From positions 1-19,168 of the forward strand of contig CAZTWC010000039.1 of the NCBI GenBank assembly GCA_964617105.1: 19,168 bases of DNA, read 5' to 3'. The notes below the pieces were generated by a model. That model searched no databases and was not told the origin of the DNA. It saw only the letters and a list, made by a program, of their open reading frames with translations. Source of the stretch: CAZTWC01 sp964617105 [NCBI: uncultured Myxococcia bacterium]. GTDB lineage: Bacteria; CAZTWC01. Numbering within the stretch: position 1 is the first letter of the stretch; the number at the start of each line of letters is the position of its first letter. The translations under genes were made by a program, and so were the position numbers. Positions 8,794 through 16,731 of the stretch are shown one piece after another.

Positions 8794-8833
8794 TGCGGCG
8801 CATCTGAGGCCGCAGGTGATCCCTTTAGGGACG
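8794..8833. repeat. Dispersed hairpin repeat, copy after groEL
   Basis: TGCGGC (8794-8799) pairs perfectly with GCCGCA (8809-8814) around GCATCTGAG, and TCCCT/AGGGA (8820-8831) gives a second small hairpin. The element matches 4415-4459 closely, except that the other copy has six additional bases (AAGCCG) and a few substitutions. Both copies begin shortly after the stop codon of a + strand gene, in the same orientation. Confidence 0.7.
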
Positions 8834-8855
8834 TATCTATAACCATACTATAAAT

Positions 8856-8889
8856 AATCCCCTGTCAGGTTTGGCGGGGGATTTTTTTT
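8856..8889 (+). terminator. Intrinsic terminator of the groESL operon
   Basis: AATCCCC (8856-8862) pairs with GGGGATT (8877-8883) around a 14-base loop, followed by an unbroken run of eight T (8882-8889, partly shared with the stem). This is a textbook Rho-independent terminator for groEL. It ends only 10 bases before the tsaD start codon. Confidence 0.92.
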
Positions 8890-8899
8890 GAGATATTAT

Positions 8900-9913
8900 A
8901 TGCTGGTATTAGGAATCGAAACCTCCTGTGATGAAACCGCAGCGGCAGTGGTTGGATCTGGTGGGGAACTTTTATCCTCAGTGGTCTCAACTCAATTGGA
9001 ATTGCACCGGCCTTTTGGGGGAGTGGTTCCGGAAATAGCCTCCCGAAGCCACCTGGAAAACGTTCTTCCCGTGGTGGATCAGGCCATACAAGAGGCGGGA
9101 GTGGAACTGTCCCAGATTCAGGGGATTGGTGTCACCTACGGTCCAGGATTGGTGGGCGCTCTGCTGGTGGGATTACAGGCTGCCAAAGGATTGAGCCTGG
9201 CTCTCAATATCCCCTTTGTTGGGGTCAATCACCTGGAAGGTCACCTATTTGCCAGTTTTATCCCTCCGGCTAATCCCTCTTTTCCCCTGGTGGGAATGGT
9301 GGTTTCTGGCGGGCATACCTCTCTGTTTTTAGTGGAAGCCAAAGGTAAATACCGGCGCCTGGGTAAAACTCTGGATGATGCGGCGGGCGAATCTTTTGAC
9401 AAGGTGGCTAAAATGCTTGGTTTAGGATATCCTGGCGGTCCGGCTATTTCAAAGTTGGCAACCCAGGGAGATCCAAAAGCCCATAGGTTTCCCCGGGCCA
9501 TGGCCAAGAGAGATAACTTGGATTTTAGCTTTTCCGGTTTAAAAACTGCCGTGATGATGCATCTGCGTAAAAATCCTGTCCAGGACGATAATACCAAACA
9601 AAAGGCAGATATCTGCGCCTCTTTTCAGCAGGCAGTAGTTGATGTATTGAAGATCAAAAGTATAAAAGCGGTTAAATTTACCGGCTGCCGCCACCTGGTA
9701 ATCAGTGGTGGGGTCGCCTGTAACTCCAGATTGCGAGAGGATCTCAGTATAGCCTGTCAGCAGGAGGGAATAGAGTGTGTTATACCCTCTCCTGAATTTT
9801 GTACAGACAACGCAGCCATGATAGCGCTTTGCGGCCAATACTACCTATCCAATAACCACCTATCTCCCTTTGATTTAAATGCAATTGCCAATCTGAAACT
9901 GGGAGCGGGGTAG
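8900..9913 (+). CDS. tsaD: tRNA N6-threonylcarbamoyladenosine transferase TsaD
   Basis: 337 residues from ATG 8900; the family start MLVLGIETSCDETA decides this over a TTG at 8888 that sits in the terminator T run. TsaD, with TsaB and TsaE, transfers the threonylcarbamoyl group to A37 of tRNAs that read ANN codons. Iron-binding His111 and His115 (NHLEGH) are at the exact positions known from E. coli. Other motifs: TYGPGLVGALLVG, VSGGHTSL, the DDAAGESFDKVAKMLGLGYPGGP region (residues about 154-176), FSFSGLKTA, SGGVACNSRLR and CTDNAAMIA near the end. There is no clear ribosome site (only GAG 9 bases upstream) and the leader is abnormally short because the groEL terminator lies directly before it. 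It ends 6 bases from the stop of the convergent ComFB gene. Confidence 0.97.
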   Translation: MLVLGIETSCDETAAAVVGSGGELLSSVVSTQLELHRPFGGVVPEIASRSHLENVLPVVDQAIQEAGVELSQIQGIGVTYGPGLVGALLVGLQAAKGLSLALNIPFVGVNHLEGHLFASFIPPANPSFPLVGMVVSGGHTSLFLVEAKGKYRRLGKTLDDAAGESFDKVAKMLGLGYPGGPAISKLATQGDPKAHRFPRAMAKRDNLDFSFSGLKTAVMMHLRKNPVQDDNTKQKADICASFQQAVVDVLKIKSIKAVKFTGCRHLVISGGVACNSRLREDLSIACQQEGIECVIPSPEFCTDNAAMIALCGQYYLSNNHLSPFDLNAIANLKLGAG

Positions 9914-9919
9914 GGTAAT

Positions 9920-10219
9920 CTATTCCTCGGGAAATTGTTTCAAATGATGAGGATTGGATGCTACAATATCAAAGGCTTCTTCTATTTGTCTGATAATCTC
10001 CTGGTCATCGACTTTTTGACTGATTTCTTTTTCCAGATCAGATACCACGTAGTTGGCAGGGCAGCGGTTAAGAACTATGGCTGCCACATCAAGGCGGCAG
10101 TCCCGGCATCGGCACATTGAAGGACTCCGGTTAAGCATCTCTTCAATCAGCGGCAAGACTCTTTCTTTGAGCCTGTTTTGCAGCACTTCCATGTCGTAAT
10201 CATCGAAAAAACTGGTCAT
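9920..10219 (-). CDS. ComFB-domain protein (late competence development family)
   Basis: 99 residues, a single ComFB domain. The signature is CRCRDCRLDVAAIVLN (36-51): Cys36, Cys38 and Cys41 probably bind zinc, followed by Asp44 and Asn51, then PANYV. In Bacillus subtilis comFB is a gene of unclear function in the competence comF operon; ComFB-domain proteins in cyanobacteria and others have more recently been reported as cyclic di-GMP receptors. Here no comFA or comFC neighbour is present, so a competence role cannot be inferred. AGAGGTG lies 5 bases before the ATG. The gene stands alone: asnB ends 112 bases upstream on the same strand, and tsaD converges with a 6-base gap. Transcription could come from the asnB operon or from an unrecognised promoter in 10220-10331. 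Confidence 0.85.
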   Translation of the reverse strand: MTSFFDDYDMEVLQNRLKERVLPLIEEMLNRSPSMCRCRDCRLDVAAIVLNRCPANYVVSDLEKEISQKVDDQEIIRQIEEAFDIVASNPHHLKQFPEE

Positions 10220-10331
10220 GTGAACACCTCTTTATATTTTGGAAAAATCGAGGACCGAATAAAGTTGAATTGGTTTTTGAACCCCTTTTATTTGACGTTC
10301 TAAAAGTTTTTCTACAGTAAAGAATTTTTCC

Positions 10332-12275
10332 TTATTGGAAATATTTATTTAGCCAGAGATGGAGGTTTACCACCATCCAGATTTTCAACTCTCCATTGTT
10401 GTGGCTTTGGACATCAAGCCATGAGCGCAGGTTATCTGGGTTAAAACAATACTCAGTCAAGGGATTTTTAAATAGCATATTCTTGATATTACCGATCTGT
10501 TCCGGTCCAAACCAACGTTGTAAAGGAACCGGAAAGGCAAATTTGTTTCGCTGAAAGATTTCCTGGGGAAGTTTGTCCTGAAAACTTTTTCTAAGGATAT
10601 ATTTGGTATAATCAAGATTTTGGGAAATTTCGGTGCTGTTATGGCTCCAGGCGGCGAGCCGGTCATCTTCGCTTTTCCATTTCATTTTGTATTTAACCGG
10701 CATGTTGAAGACAAATTCCACCAGTTCATGATCGCAATATGGCACCCGTCCCTCAACCGATGCAGCCATGGTAGAGGTGTCCAGTCGGTGTAGCAGTCCT
10801 TCCAGATGGATTTTTTCCAGTATATATATGTATTTATCATAATGGTTAAGATCTTTAACTTCCTTGAACTGCTGGTCCCAAAAATTGAAGAATTGTTTGT
10901 CTTCATCCAATTGGGATTTGAACTCATTGGAGAGGATAGAATTTTTATCGGCAAAATTTAACCAGGAGTAAAGCACTAAAAAGAAGTCCACTTCGCTGTC
11001 AAAGAAAAAATAACTGTAACGTCTACGGATGGCTGCCATCATTTTATCCTGTTGATCCTGGGAGAAAAAGTTGGGACAGCGGGTGACAAAACGAGCCATT
11101 TCGTAATCAAAAGGCGCCCGGTTTAACATTCCATAACCAGCGAACAACTCGTCGGCCCCCTCTCCAGACAAAACAACTGTAATATCTTTTTTCAACTGCT
11201 TGGAAAGTACATGTAGTGGAACTTCGTTGGCAACCGCCAAAGGGAGGTCTTTGTATTCAATTAAGTCTTCCAATACTTCCATGTATTGGGAGAGTCCCAT
11301 TACCACCTCTTGGTGATCAGTTTTGTAGCGTTCTACCATTAGCCGGGAGAATTCAAATTCACTGGTGCCGTCATCGTACCCAACGCTAAAAGTTTTTAGT
11401 TTGTCTCCAACCCCGCGTTCCTGCAGTATTTCACTCATCAAAGATACAATGATGCTGGAATCCAGGCCACCGCTCAGATATGCGCCCAGGGGCACATCAC
11501 TTATCATTCTTCGCTGCACCGATTTTTTTAACAAATCGCGCGTTGTTTCCAGGTAATAGTCTTCACCCAGGTCCTTTTTATCGTTGTCAGGCACCAGGGG
11601 GATTTTCCAGTATTGGCGTTTGTGGAGATCACCGCTTTTGTCTATGGTCAAGAAATATCCCGGGGGAACCATATAAATACCCTTAAACAGGGTTTCTTCA
11701 TCCTGGTAGATTCTAAAACAGGAGAGGTAGGTTGAGATTGCCGGCGGATTGGGGCGGGGAGCAACCTGGGGATGTTTTAACAGGGCTTTGATTTCCGATG
11801 CAAAAAGAAAATCTGTGCCCCCCATCTGGGTCCAAAACAAAGGTTTTATTCCAAGCCTGTCCCTGGCGATTACCAGTTTTTGTTCTCTTTTATCCCACAG
11901 CCCCAGAGCAAACATGCCGTTCAGTTTAGAGAGAAAATCGAGTCCATATTCCTGGTAACAGTAAATGATCACTTCGGTATCGGAATTAGTCTGGAATTGG
12001 TGTCCCCGTTTTTCTAACTCTTCTCGCAACTCCAGGTAATTGTAAATTTCGCCATTAAAGGTTATCCAGATTTGTCCCTCATGGTCGCTCATTGGCTGCT
12101 GACCGCTCTCCAGGTCGATTATCTCTAAGCGGCGGTGGCCGAATGCTATGCCTCCATCAAAGTAATAACCGCTGTCATCCGGTCCCCGGTGAGTCATGGA
12201 ATCGGTCATCTCTTTTAGGAGTTTTTGTTCGATATTTTTTCCCTGGTTGGAAAAGAATCCTACAATACCACACAT
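10332..12275 (-). CDS. asnB: Asparagine synthetase (glutamine-hydrolysing), class II
   Basis: 647 residues. It makes asparagine from aspartate, ATP and glutamine in the cytoplasm. The N-terminal glutaminase domain (1-200) begins with Cys2, the catalytic nucleophile after Met removal, and has HRRLEIIDL (Arg49), NGEIYN (74-79) and Asp99 in SDTEV. The synthetase domain (about 235-647) has the PP-loop LSGGLDSS (267-274) and SGEGADELFAGYG. Length fits the long bacterial AsnB/AsnO type. Some AsnB-like amidotransferases act in cell-wall, exopolysaccharide or secondary-metabolite pathways, so free asparagine as the product is likely but not certain. The ATG is one base after the gcvPB stop codon, and AAGGGG in the end of gcvPB is its ribosome site, so translation is probably coupled. 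It is the last gene of the glycine-cleavage operon, an unusual neighbour. Confidence 0.92.
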   Translation of the reverse strand: MCGIVGFFSNQGKNIEQKLLKEMTDSMTHRGPDDSGYYFDGGIAFGHRRLEIIDLESGQQPMSDHEGQIWITFNGEIYNYLELREELEKRGHQFQTNSDTEVIIYCYQEYGLDFLSKLNGMFALGLWDKREQKLVIARDRLGIKPLFWTQMGGTDFLFASEIKALLKHPQVAPRPNPPAISTYLSCFRIYQDEETLFKGIYMVPPGYFLTIDKSGDLHKRQYWKIPLVPDNDKKDLGEDYYLETTRDLLKKSVQRRMISDVPLGAYLSGGLDSSIIVSLMSEILQERGVGDKLKTFSVGYDDGTSEFEFSRLMVERYKTDHQEVVMGLSQYMEVLEDLIEYKDLPLAVANEVPLHVLSKQLKKDITVVLSGEGADELFAGYGMLNRAPFDYEMARFVTRCPNFFSQDQQDKMMAAIRRRYSYFFFDSEVDFFLVLYSWLNFADKNSILSNEFKSQLDEDKQFFNFWDQQFKEVKDLNHYDKYIYILEKIHLEGLLHRLDTSTMAASVEGRVPYCDHELVEFVFNMPVKYKMKWKSEDDRLAAWSHNSTEISQNLDYTKYILRKSFQDKLPQEIFQRNKFAFPVPLQRWFGPEQIGNIKNMLFKNPLTEYCFNPDNLRSWLDVQSHNNGELKIWMVVNLHLWLNKYFQ

Positions 12276-12276
12276 A

Positions 12277-13812
12277 TTATTCCCCTTCTCTTGGTTGAGA
12301 TGAGTATTTTAACATTGGATTACGAGCGGCAAAAGTCTCATCAACTCTTTTTACCACGGTTTTGTGCGGCTGGCCAATCACCTTTTTTGGGTCATTTTCA
12401 GCCATTTGAGCAATTTCAATCAAGGCAGAGGCAAAAGCATCTATCTCTTGTTTACTTTCAGTTTCAGTTGGCTCAATCATCAGGGCGCCATCCACATTGA
12501 TGGGAAAATAAATCGTTGGCGGGTGAAAACCACACTCAATCAAGGCTTTGGCTATCTCCATAGTGGTGACTTTATTATCTTTTTGGTTTTTATGGGTAAA
12601 AACACATTCGTGCATACAAGTTCCAGGAAAGGGAAGGTGGTAGTAAGGTTTTAAAATCGTCATCAGGTAGTTGGCATTTAAAACCGCCATTTGAGCCGCT
12701 TGCCGTAAATGTTTATATCCCATCTCCCGAATGTAGGTATAGGCCTTGACCATCACTCCGAAATTACCGTAAAAAGAACGCATTTTGCCGATAGATAGAG
12801 GGCGGTCATAATTGAGCCGCAGATAGTCTTTGCGGTCCTTTTCAACTATTGGTACCGGCAGAAAGGGGGCGAGTTCCTTTTTTACGCAAACCGGGCCTGA
12901 ACCAGGTCCGCCGCCTCCGTGGGGGGTGGAAAAGGTTTTATGAAGATTCAATTGAACTACATCAAACCCCATGTCTCCTGAACGGGCAATTCCCATGATG
13001 GCATTAAGGTTGGCTCCATCACCATAGAGCAGGCCTCCTTTAGCGTGGACAATTTGCGCTGCTTTGACAATATCTTTTTCAAAAATTCCCAGGGTGTTTG
13101 GATTAGTGATCATCAAGGCTGCTACCGTTTCATCCATGGCTTTTTCCAGGTCATCCAGACTAATGCAGCCATCCTGCCGGGATTGTACTTTTTTTGTTTT
13201 GAATCCACAAAGAGCGCTGGAAGCCGGGTTCGTGCCGTGGGCCGTATCCGGAATAAGCACGGTTTCCCGGTTTTCACCGCTTTGATTCATAAAGGACTTA
13301 ATCATCATTAATCCGCACAGTTCACCCTGTGCTCCAGCGGAGGGTTGTAGGCTTACAGCGTCAAAACCGCTTATCTGCGCCAGCAGACGTTCCAGGTCAA
13401 AGAGCAATCTCAAAGAACCCTGGCAAAAGATCTCCGGGGCCAGGGGGTGTTGGTCGGTAAAAAGTGGTATTCTGGAAACCGTTTCATTTACTTTGGGGTT
13501 GTACTTCATGGTGCAGGAGCCCAAAGGATAGAAGCCGCTGTCTATTCCGTAATTCCATTGTGATAGGCGGGTAAAATGACGAACCACATCGATTTCACTG
13601 ACCTCTGGAAAACCCGCCACCTCCTCTCGGCGGTATAGGGTTGGAAATTTTTGGGCCAACTCTTGCTCTCTTTCTAAAGAGAGAGGGGGAAAGATATCAG
13701 TGGTTCGGCCGGTACGGGAGCGTTGAAAAATCACCGCCTCTTTAAAGACCAAGCCGCTGATTCCCGGGGTTGTTTTTTTCGATTGTGATGAATTATTTAC
13801 CTGGTTCTGCAA
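12277..13812 (-). CDS. gcvPB: Glycine dehydrogenase (decarboxylating) subunit 2, P-protein beta chain
   Basis: 511 residues. With GcvPA it forms the P-protein, which decarboxylates glycine and passes the aminomethyl group to lipoyl-GcvH. Lys292 in LNLHKTFSTPHGGGGPG is the pyridoxal-phosphate lysine and lies before the Gly-rich loop; DTAHGTNPAS (189-198) and DGANLNA (265-271) also contact the cofactor. The start is a TTG at 13812: AAGGAG (+ strand 13820-13825) lies 7 bases upstream, and a conserved region starts soon after. It follows gcvPA by 33 bases and directly precedes asnB. The split P-protein is typical of Gram-positives, Thermotogae and many deep-branching or deltaproteobacterial groups, unlike the single chain of enterobacteria. 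Confidence 0.96.
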   Translation of the reverse strand: MQNQVNNSSQSKKTTPGISGLVFKEAVIFQRSRTGRTTDIFPPLSLEREQELAQKFPTLYRREEVAGFPEVSEIDVVRHFTRLSQWNYGIDSGFYPLGSCTMKYNPKVNETVSRIPLFTDQHPLAPEIFCQGSLRLLFDLERLLAQISGFDAVSLQPSAGAQGELCGLMMIKSFMNQSGENRETVLIPDTAHGTNPASSALCGFKTKKVQSRQDGCISLDDLEKAMDETVAALMITNPNTLGIFEKDIVKAAQIVHAKGGLLYGDGANLNAIMGIARSGDMGFDVVQLNLHKTFSTPHGGGGPGSGPVCVKKELAPFLPVPIVEKDRKDYLRLNYDRPLSIGKMRSFYGNFGVMVKAYTYIREMGYKHLRQAAQMAVLNANYLMTILKPYYHLPFPGTCMHECVFTHKNQKDNKVTTMEIAKALIECGFHPPTIYFPINVDGALMIEPTETESKQEIDAFASALIEIAQMAENDPKKVIGQPHKTVVKRVDETFAARNPMLKYSSQPREGE

Positions 13813-13819
13813 CTCTTAT

Positions 13820-13825
13820 CTCCTT
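13820..13825 (-). promoter_or_regulatory. Ribosome binding site that supports the TTG start of gcvPB
   Basis: On the - strand this reads AAGGAG, 7 bases before the TTG at 13812. No in-frame ATG lies nearby with a better site, so the rare start codon is supported. Confidence 0.75.
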
Positions 13826-13845
13826 TACACATTCCGGAATTGAGT

Positions 13846-15201
13846 CTAGGATGGGTTAGAAAGTTCTTCAGCCAATAATTCCAGATCTTTTGAACTGTGA
13901 ATCTCGGTAAAATTAAGCAACAGACAGTTTTTTAATTCTGGATAGTAATTGGTCAGAGGAAGCCCGGGAATAATATTTCGAGCCAGCAAACTAGGATAGG
14001 TAGATTCCAAATCACCATTGATTTCAACCGCCACTTCGTTAAATTGCGGTGAAGTAAAGCGAGGTTTAATCCCCTTTTGGCCTAATATTTTAATCGCTTG
14101 CTCGGTTATATCTATATTAATGTAAGATAGATTTTTGAATCCGCTTTTGCCCAACATGCTCAAGTAAATGGTAGAGGTCAGGGCGCATAAATTTTGATTG
14201 GTGCATATATTGGAGGTGGCCTTCTCCCTCCTTATATGCTGCTCTCTGGTTGAAAGGGTTAAGGTATAGCAACTGTTATTTTCACAGTCTCTGGTACGAC
14301 TCACTAGCCTGCCTGGTACTTGCCGCTTATACATATCTTTGGTGGCGAAAAATCCCAGGCCGGGACCGCCGAAGTTCAGTTTGTTTCCTAAAGATTGCCC
14401 CTCTCCAATTACAATATCAGCACCAAAATCACCTGGCGGGGTCAGAGCGCCCAGGGATAGTGGTTCTGGTACAGTTACCACCAGTAAAATATTATGCTTG
14501 ACGCAGATCTCTTTTATCTCAGCCAGAGGTTCCAAACAGCCGAAAAAATTTGGGTAACTCACCACCAAAGCAATAACTTCACCATCCTCTTGTAGCCTGG
14601 CTTCTAGATGTTCCAGGTCCAGACAGCCTTTTTGGGTATGGTAATCAACCGGCTGGAGGGGGATATCCTGAAAATTAAAATAGGTCTGGCAAGTTTGCCT
14701 GTACTCTGGATGAAGAGAAGAAGCCACCAGTATCCGTTTTCCCTTTTTCTTTATTCTGCTGGCCATCAACAGGGCTTCGGCTGTGGCCGAGGCTCCATCA
14801 TACATGGAAGCATTACTGATTTCCATGCCTGTTAGTGCACAGATCAGGGATTGGAATTCGAACATAGCCTGTAGAGTTCCTTGACTGACTTCTGGTTGGT
14901 AAGGAGTGTAGGCGCTGTAAAATTCAGACCTTGACAGCAGGTGATCCACTGCGCTGGGGCAAAAATGGTGATAGTACCCGGCCCCTAAAAAAGAGAGGTA
15001 ATTCTTTGGGTCTATATTTTTCCCGGCCAAAGCCTGCATCTCTTTGAGCAGTTCCATCTCATAAAGGGGCTCTGGCATGGGCAGGGGTTCTTTAAGTTTT
15101 AAATGATCTGGTATACTGGAGAAAAGATCGTCTATTGAGTCAACGCCGATTTTATCCAGCATTTGTCGTGTATCTTCACTGGTGTGGGGGATATAACGCA
15201 T
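13846..15201 (-). CDS. gcvPA: Glycine dehydrogenase (decarboxylating) subunit 1, P-protein alpha chain
   Basis: 451 residues, the usual length of the separate alpha chain, which pairs with GcvPB and lacks the pyridoxal-phosphate lysine. It begins MRYIPHTSEDTRQMLDKIGV, the family N-terminus. Conserved stretches are FLGAGYYHHFCPSAVDHLL (67-85), YTPYQPEVSQGTLQ (96-109), MYDGASATAEA and GEGQSLGNKLNFGGPGLGFF. The ATG lies 7 bases after the gcvH stop, with GAGTAGG in the end of gcvH as a ribosome site, so the two are tightly linked. No frame break or missing motif was noticed. Confidence 0.96.
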   Translation of the reverse strand: MRYIPHTSEDTRQMLDKIGVDSIDDLFSSIPDHLKLKEPLPMPEPLYEMELLKEMQALAGKNIDPKNYLSFLGAGYYHHFCPSAVDHLLSRSEFYSAYTPYQPEVSQGTLQAMFEFQSLICALTGMEISNASMYDGASATAEALLMASRIKKKGKRILVASSLHPEYRQTCQTYFNFQDIPLQPVDYHTQKGCLDLEHLEARLQEDGEVIALVVSYPNFFGCLEPLAEIKEICVKHNILLVVTVPEPLSLGALTPPGDFGADIVIGEGQSLGNKLNFGGPGLGFFATKDMYKRQVPGRLVSRTRDCENNSCYTLTLSTREQHIRREKATSNICTNQNLCALTSTIYLSMLGKSGFKNLSYINIDITEQAIKILGQKGIKPRFTSPQFNEVAVEINGDLESTYPSLLARNIIPGLPLTNYYPELKNCLLLNFTEIHSSKDLELLAEELSNPS

Positions 15202-15208
15202 GTTAAGC

Positions 15209-15598
15209 CTACTCTTCTTCTTCCTGAATATATTTTTGGTATTGTTCAGCGGATAGTAGGGAGTCTATCTCTTTCATGTTGCTATAGGTTATTTTGAGCA
15301 GCCAGCCTTCATCGTAGGGATCCTGGTTGATAATAGCCGGGTCCTCAACCACCGGGGAGTTGATCTCGGTTACAACACCAGAAACCGGGGCGAGAAGGTC
15401 ACTCACGGTTTTTACTGACTCCACCACCCCAAAAGAATCTCCTTGAGCGACTTCAACGCCCTCTTCCGGCAACTCTACGTAAACAATATCCCCCAGGTGT
15501 TCCTGGGCGTAATCTGTAAGTCCAACTATCCCAGATTGGCCTTCAATCCGTAGCCATTCGTGGTCGTTGGTATATTTTAAATCATTAATAACGTTCAT
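15209..15598 (-). CDS. gcvH: Glycine cleavage system H protein (lipoyl carrier)
   Basis: 129 residues, the normal family length. It carries the aminomethyl intermediate between P, T and L proteins on a lipoyl arm. The lipoylated residue is Lys63 in the motif GVVESVKTVSDLLAP, within a small lipoyl domain (about 20-105). The N-terminus KYTNDHEWLRIE and the sequence GLTDYAQEHLGDIVYVELP are diagnostic of GcvH and not of 2-oxoacid dehydrogenase E2 chains. GGAGGAG lies just before the ATG. A Glu-rich tail ends the protein. It lies between gcvT (17-base gap) and gcvPA. Confidence 0.98.
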   Translation of the reverse strand: MNVINDLKYTNDHEWLRIEGQSGIVGLTDYAQEHLGDIVYVELPEEGVEVAQGDSFGVVESVKTVSDLLAPVSGVVTEINSPVVEDPAIINQDPYDEGWLLKITYSNMKEIDSLLSAEQYQKYIQEEEE

Positions 15599-15615
15599 TA
15601 TTCTCCTCCAAAAAA

Positions 15616-16719
15616 TTAATTTTTATAAAAGGGCGGTTTGATGATTTTACAGGGGACCATCCGTTTTCTAACAGCCACCTTGATAACTGTACCTTCTTTT
15701 GCCAGAGATGACTTTACATAACCTATGCCAATTGGATGTTTTAAAGAAGGTGACATGGTTCCGCTGGTAACTATTCCTATTTTACTCTGTTCTTGGGCAT
15801 CAAACAGTTCATAACCCTGCCTGGGGATACCCTTCTCTAGAGGGATAAAACAAACCAGTTTACGGTCGGGGCCCTCTTTTTTTACTTTTTTTAAGGCATC
15901 TCTTCCGATAAAGTCATCTTTTTTAGTTTTTACTGCCCAACTAAGCCCTGCTTCGATCGGATTGGTTTCCTCCCAGATATCATTACCATATAAAGGATAC
16001 TTAACCTCCATGCGCAAAGTGTCTCTGGCTCCCAAACCTATGGGTTGTATATGGTATTTTTGTCCTATTTCCAGAACCTGGTTCCAAAAAGGTAATCCTT
16101 TTTCTTCCGGAAGGTAGATCTCAAAACCATCTTCACCAGTGTACCCGGTTCGCGAAATAATAATTTGAGCATCCCTAAAGTCAGTAGTTTTGGCTTTAAA
16201 CGGAGCCAGTGACTCTATGATGCGGGGAAAAATGTTAGTCAACAATGGGGCGGCATTGGGACCTTGCACTGCTATCTGGGCGAATTTGTCACTGCTGTTT
16301 TCTATTTGGCAGTTACCCAGGTTATTCTCTTTGATCCACTGGAAATCTTTTTCTGCATTGGAGGCGTTGAGGCAAAACAGAAAATGTTCAACCCCCAGTT
16401 TATATACCAGCAGATCGTCCACAATACCCCCGTTAGGATAGCACATAGGGGCATAGAGCACATCACCAACTTTCATTTTGTTGGTGTTATTGGTAACCAG
16501 GTTTCTTACGGTTTCAGGAGCGCCTTGGCCCCTAAATTCCACTTCTCCCATGTGGCTTACATCAAATAACCCCACTTTTTGTCTGACCACCAGGTGTTCC
16601 TCTATTATATTGCTAAATTGCACTGGCATGGCCCAACCGTGGAAGTTGACCACTTTGGGACTGAATTGTTTATAACCGGGATAGATTGGCGTTTGTTTTA
16701 TTTCGGTTTTAATATTCAT
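15616..16719 (-). CDS. gcvT: Glycine cleavage system T protein (aminomethyltransferase)
   Basis: 367 residues. It releases ammonia from aminomethyl-lipoyl-GcvH and makes 5,10-methylene-tetrahydrofolate. Asp101 in NGGIVDDLLVY is at the same number as the catalytically important Asp of the E. coli T protein. Other conserved parts: HGWAMPVQFS (27-36), GLFDVSHMGEVEF (50-62), RTGYTGEDGFEIYLP (region 189-205) and GLGARDTLRMEVKYPLYGND. The C-terminal barrel with GTMSPSLKHPIGIGYV is intact. A weak ribosome site (GCAGG) precedes the ATG, 12 bases after the folD stop. True T protein is favoured over YgfZ- or sarcosine-oxidase-like relatives because of gcvH and gcvP next to it. Confidence 0.97.
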   Translation of the reverse strand: MNIKTEIKQTPIYPGYKQFSPKVVNFHGWAMPVQFSNIIEEHLVVRQKVGLFDVSHMGEVEFRGQGAPETVRNLVTNNTNKMKVGDVLYAPMCYPNGGIVDDLLVYKLGVEHFLFCLNASNAEKDFQWIKENNLGNCQIENSSDKFAQIAVQGPNAAPLLTNIFPRIIESLAPFKAKTTDFRDAQIIISRTGYTGEDGFEIYLPEEKGLPFWNQVLEIGQKYHIQPIGLGARDTLRMEVKYPLYGNDIWEETNPIEAGLSWAVKTKKDDFIGRDALKKVKKEGPDRKLVCFIPLEKGIPRQGYELFDAQEQSKIGIVTSGTMSPSLKHPIGIGYVKSSLAKEGTVIKVAVRKRMVPCKIIKPPFYKN

Positions 16720-16731
16720 CTGCCTGCTCTT

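Noticed and set aside
16720-16731. Glycine riboswitch expected before gcvT
   Set aside because: Only 12 bases separate folD and gcvT, and no riboswitch core was recognised before the operon's first gene at 18714-19168. Control must act elsewhere or be absent.
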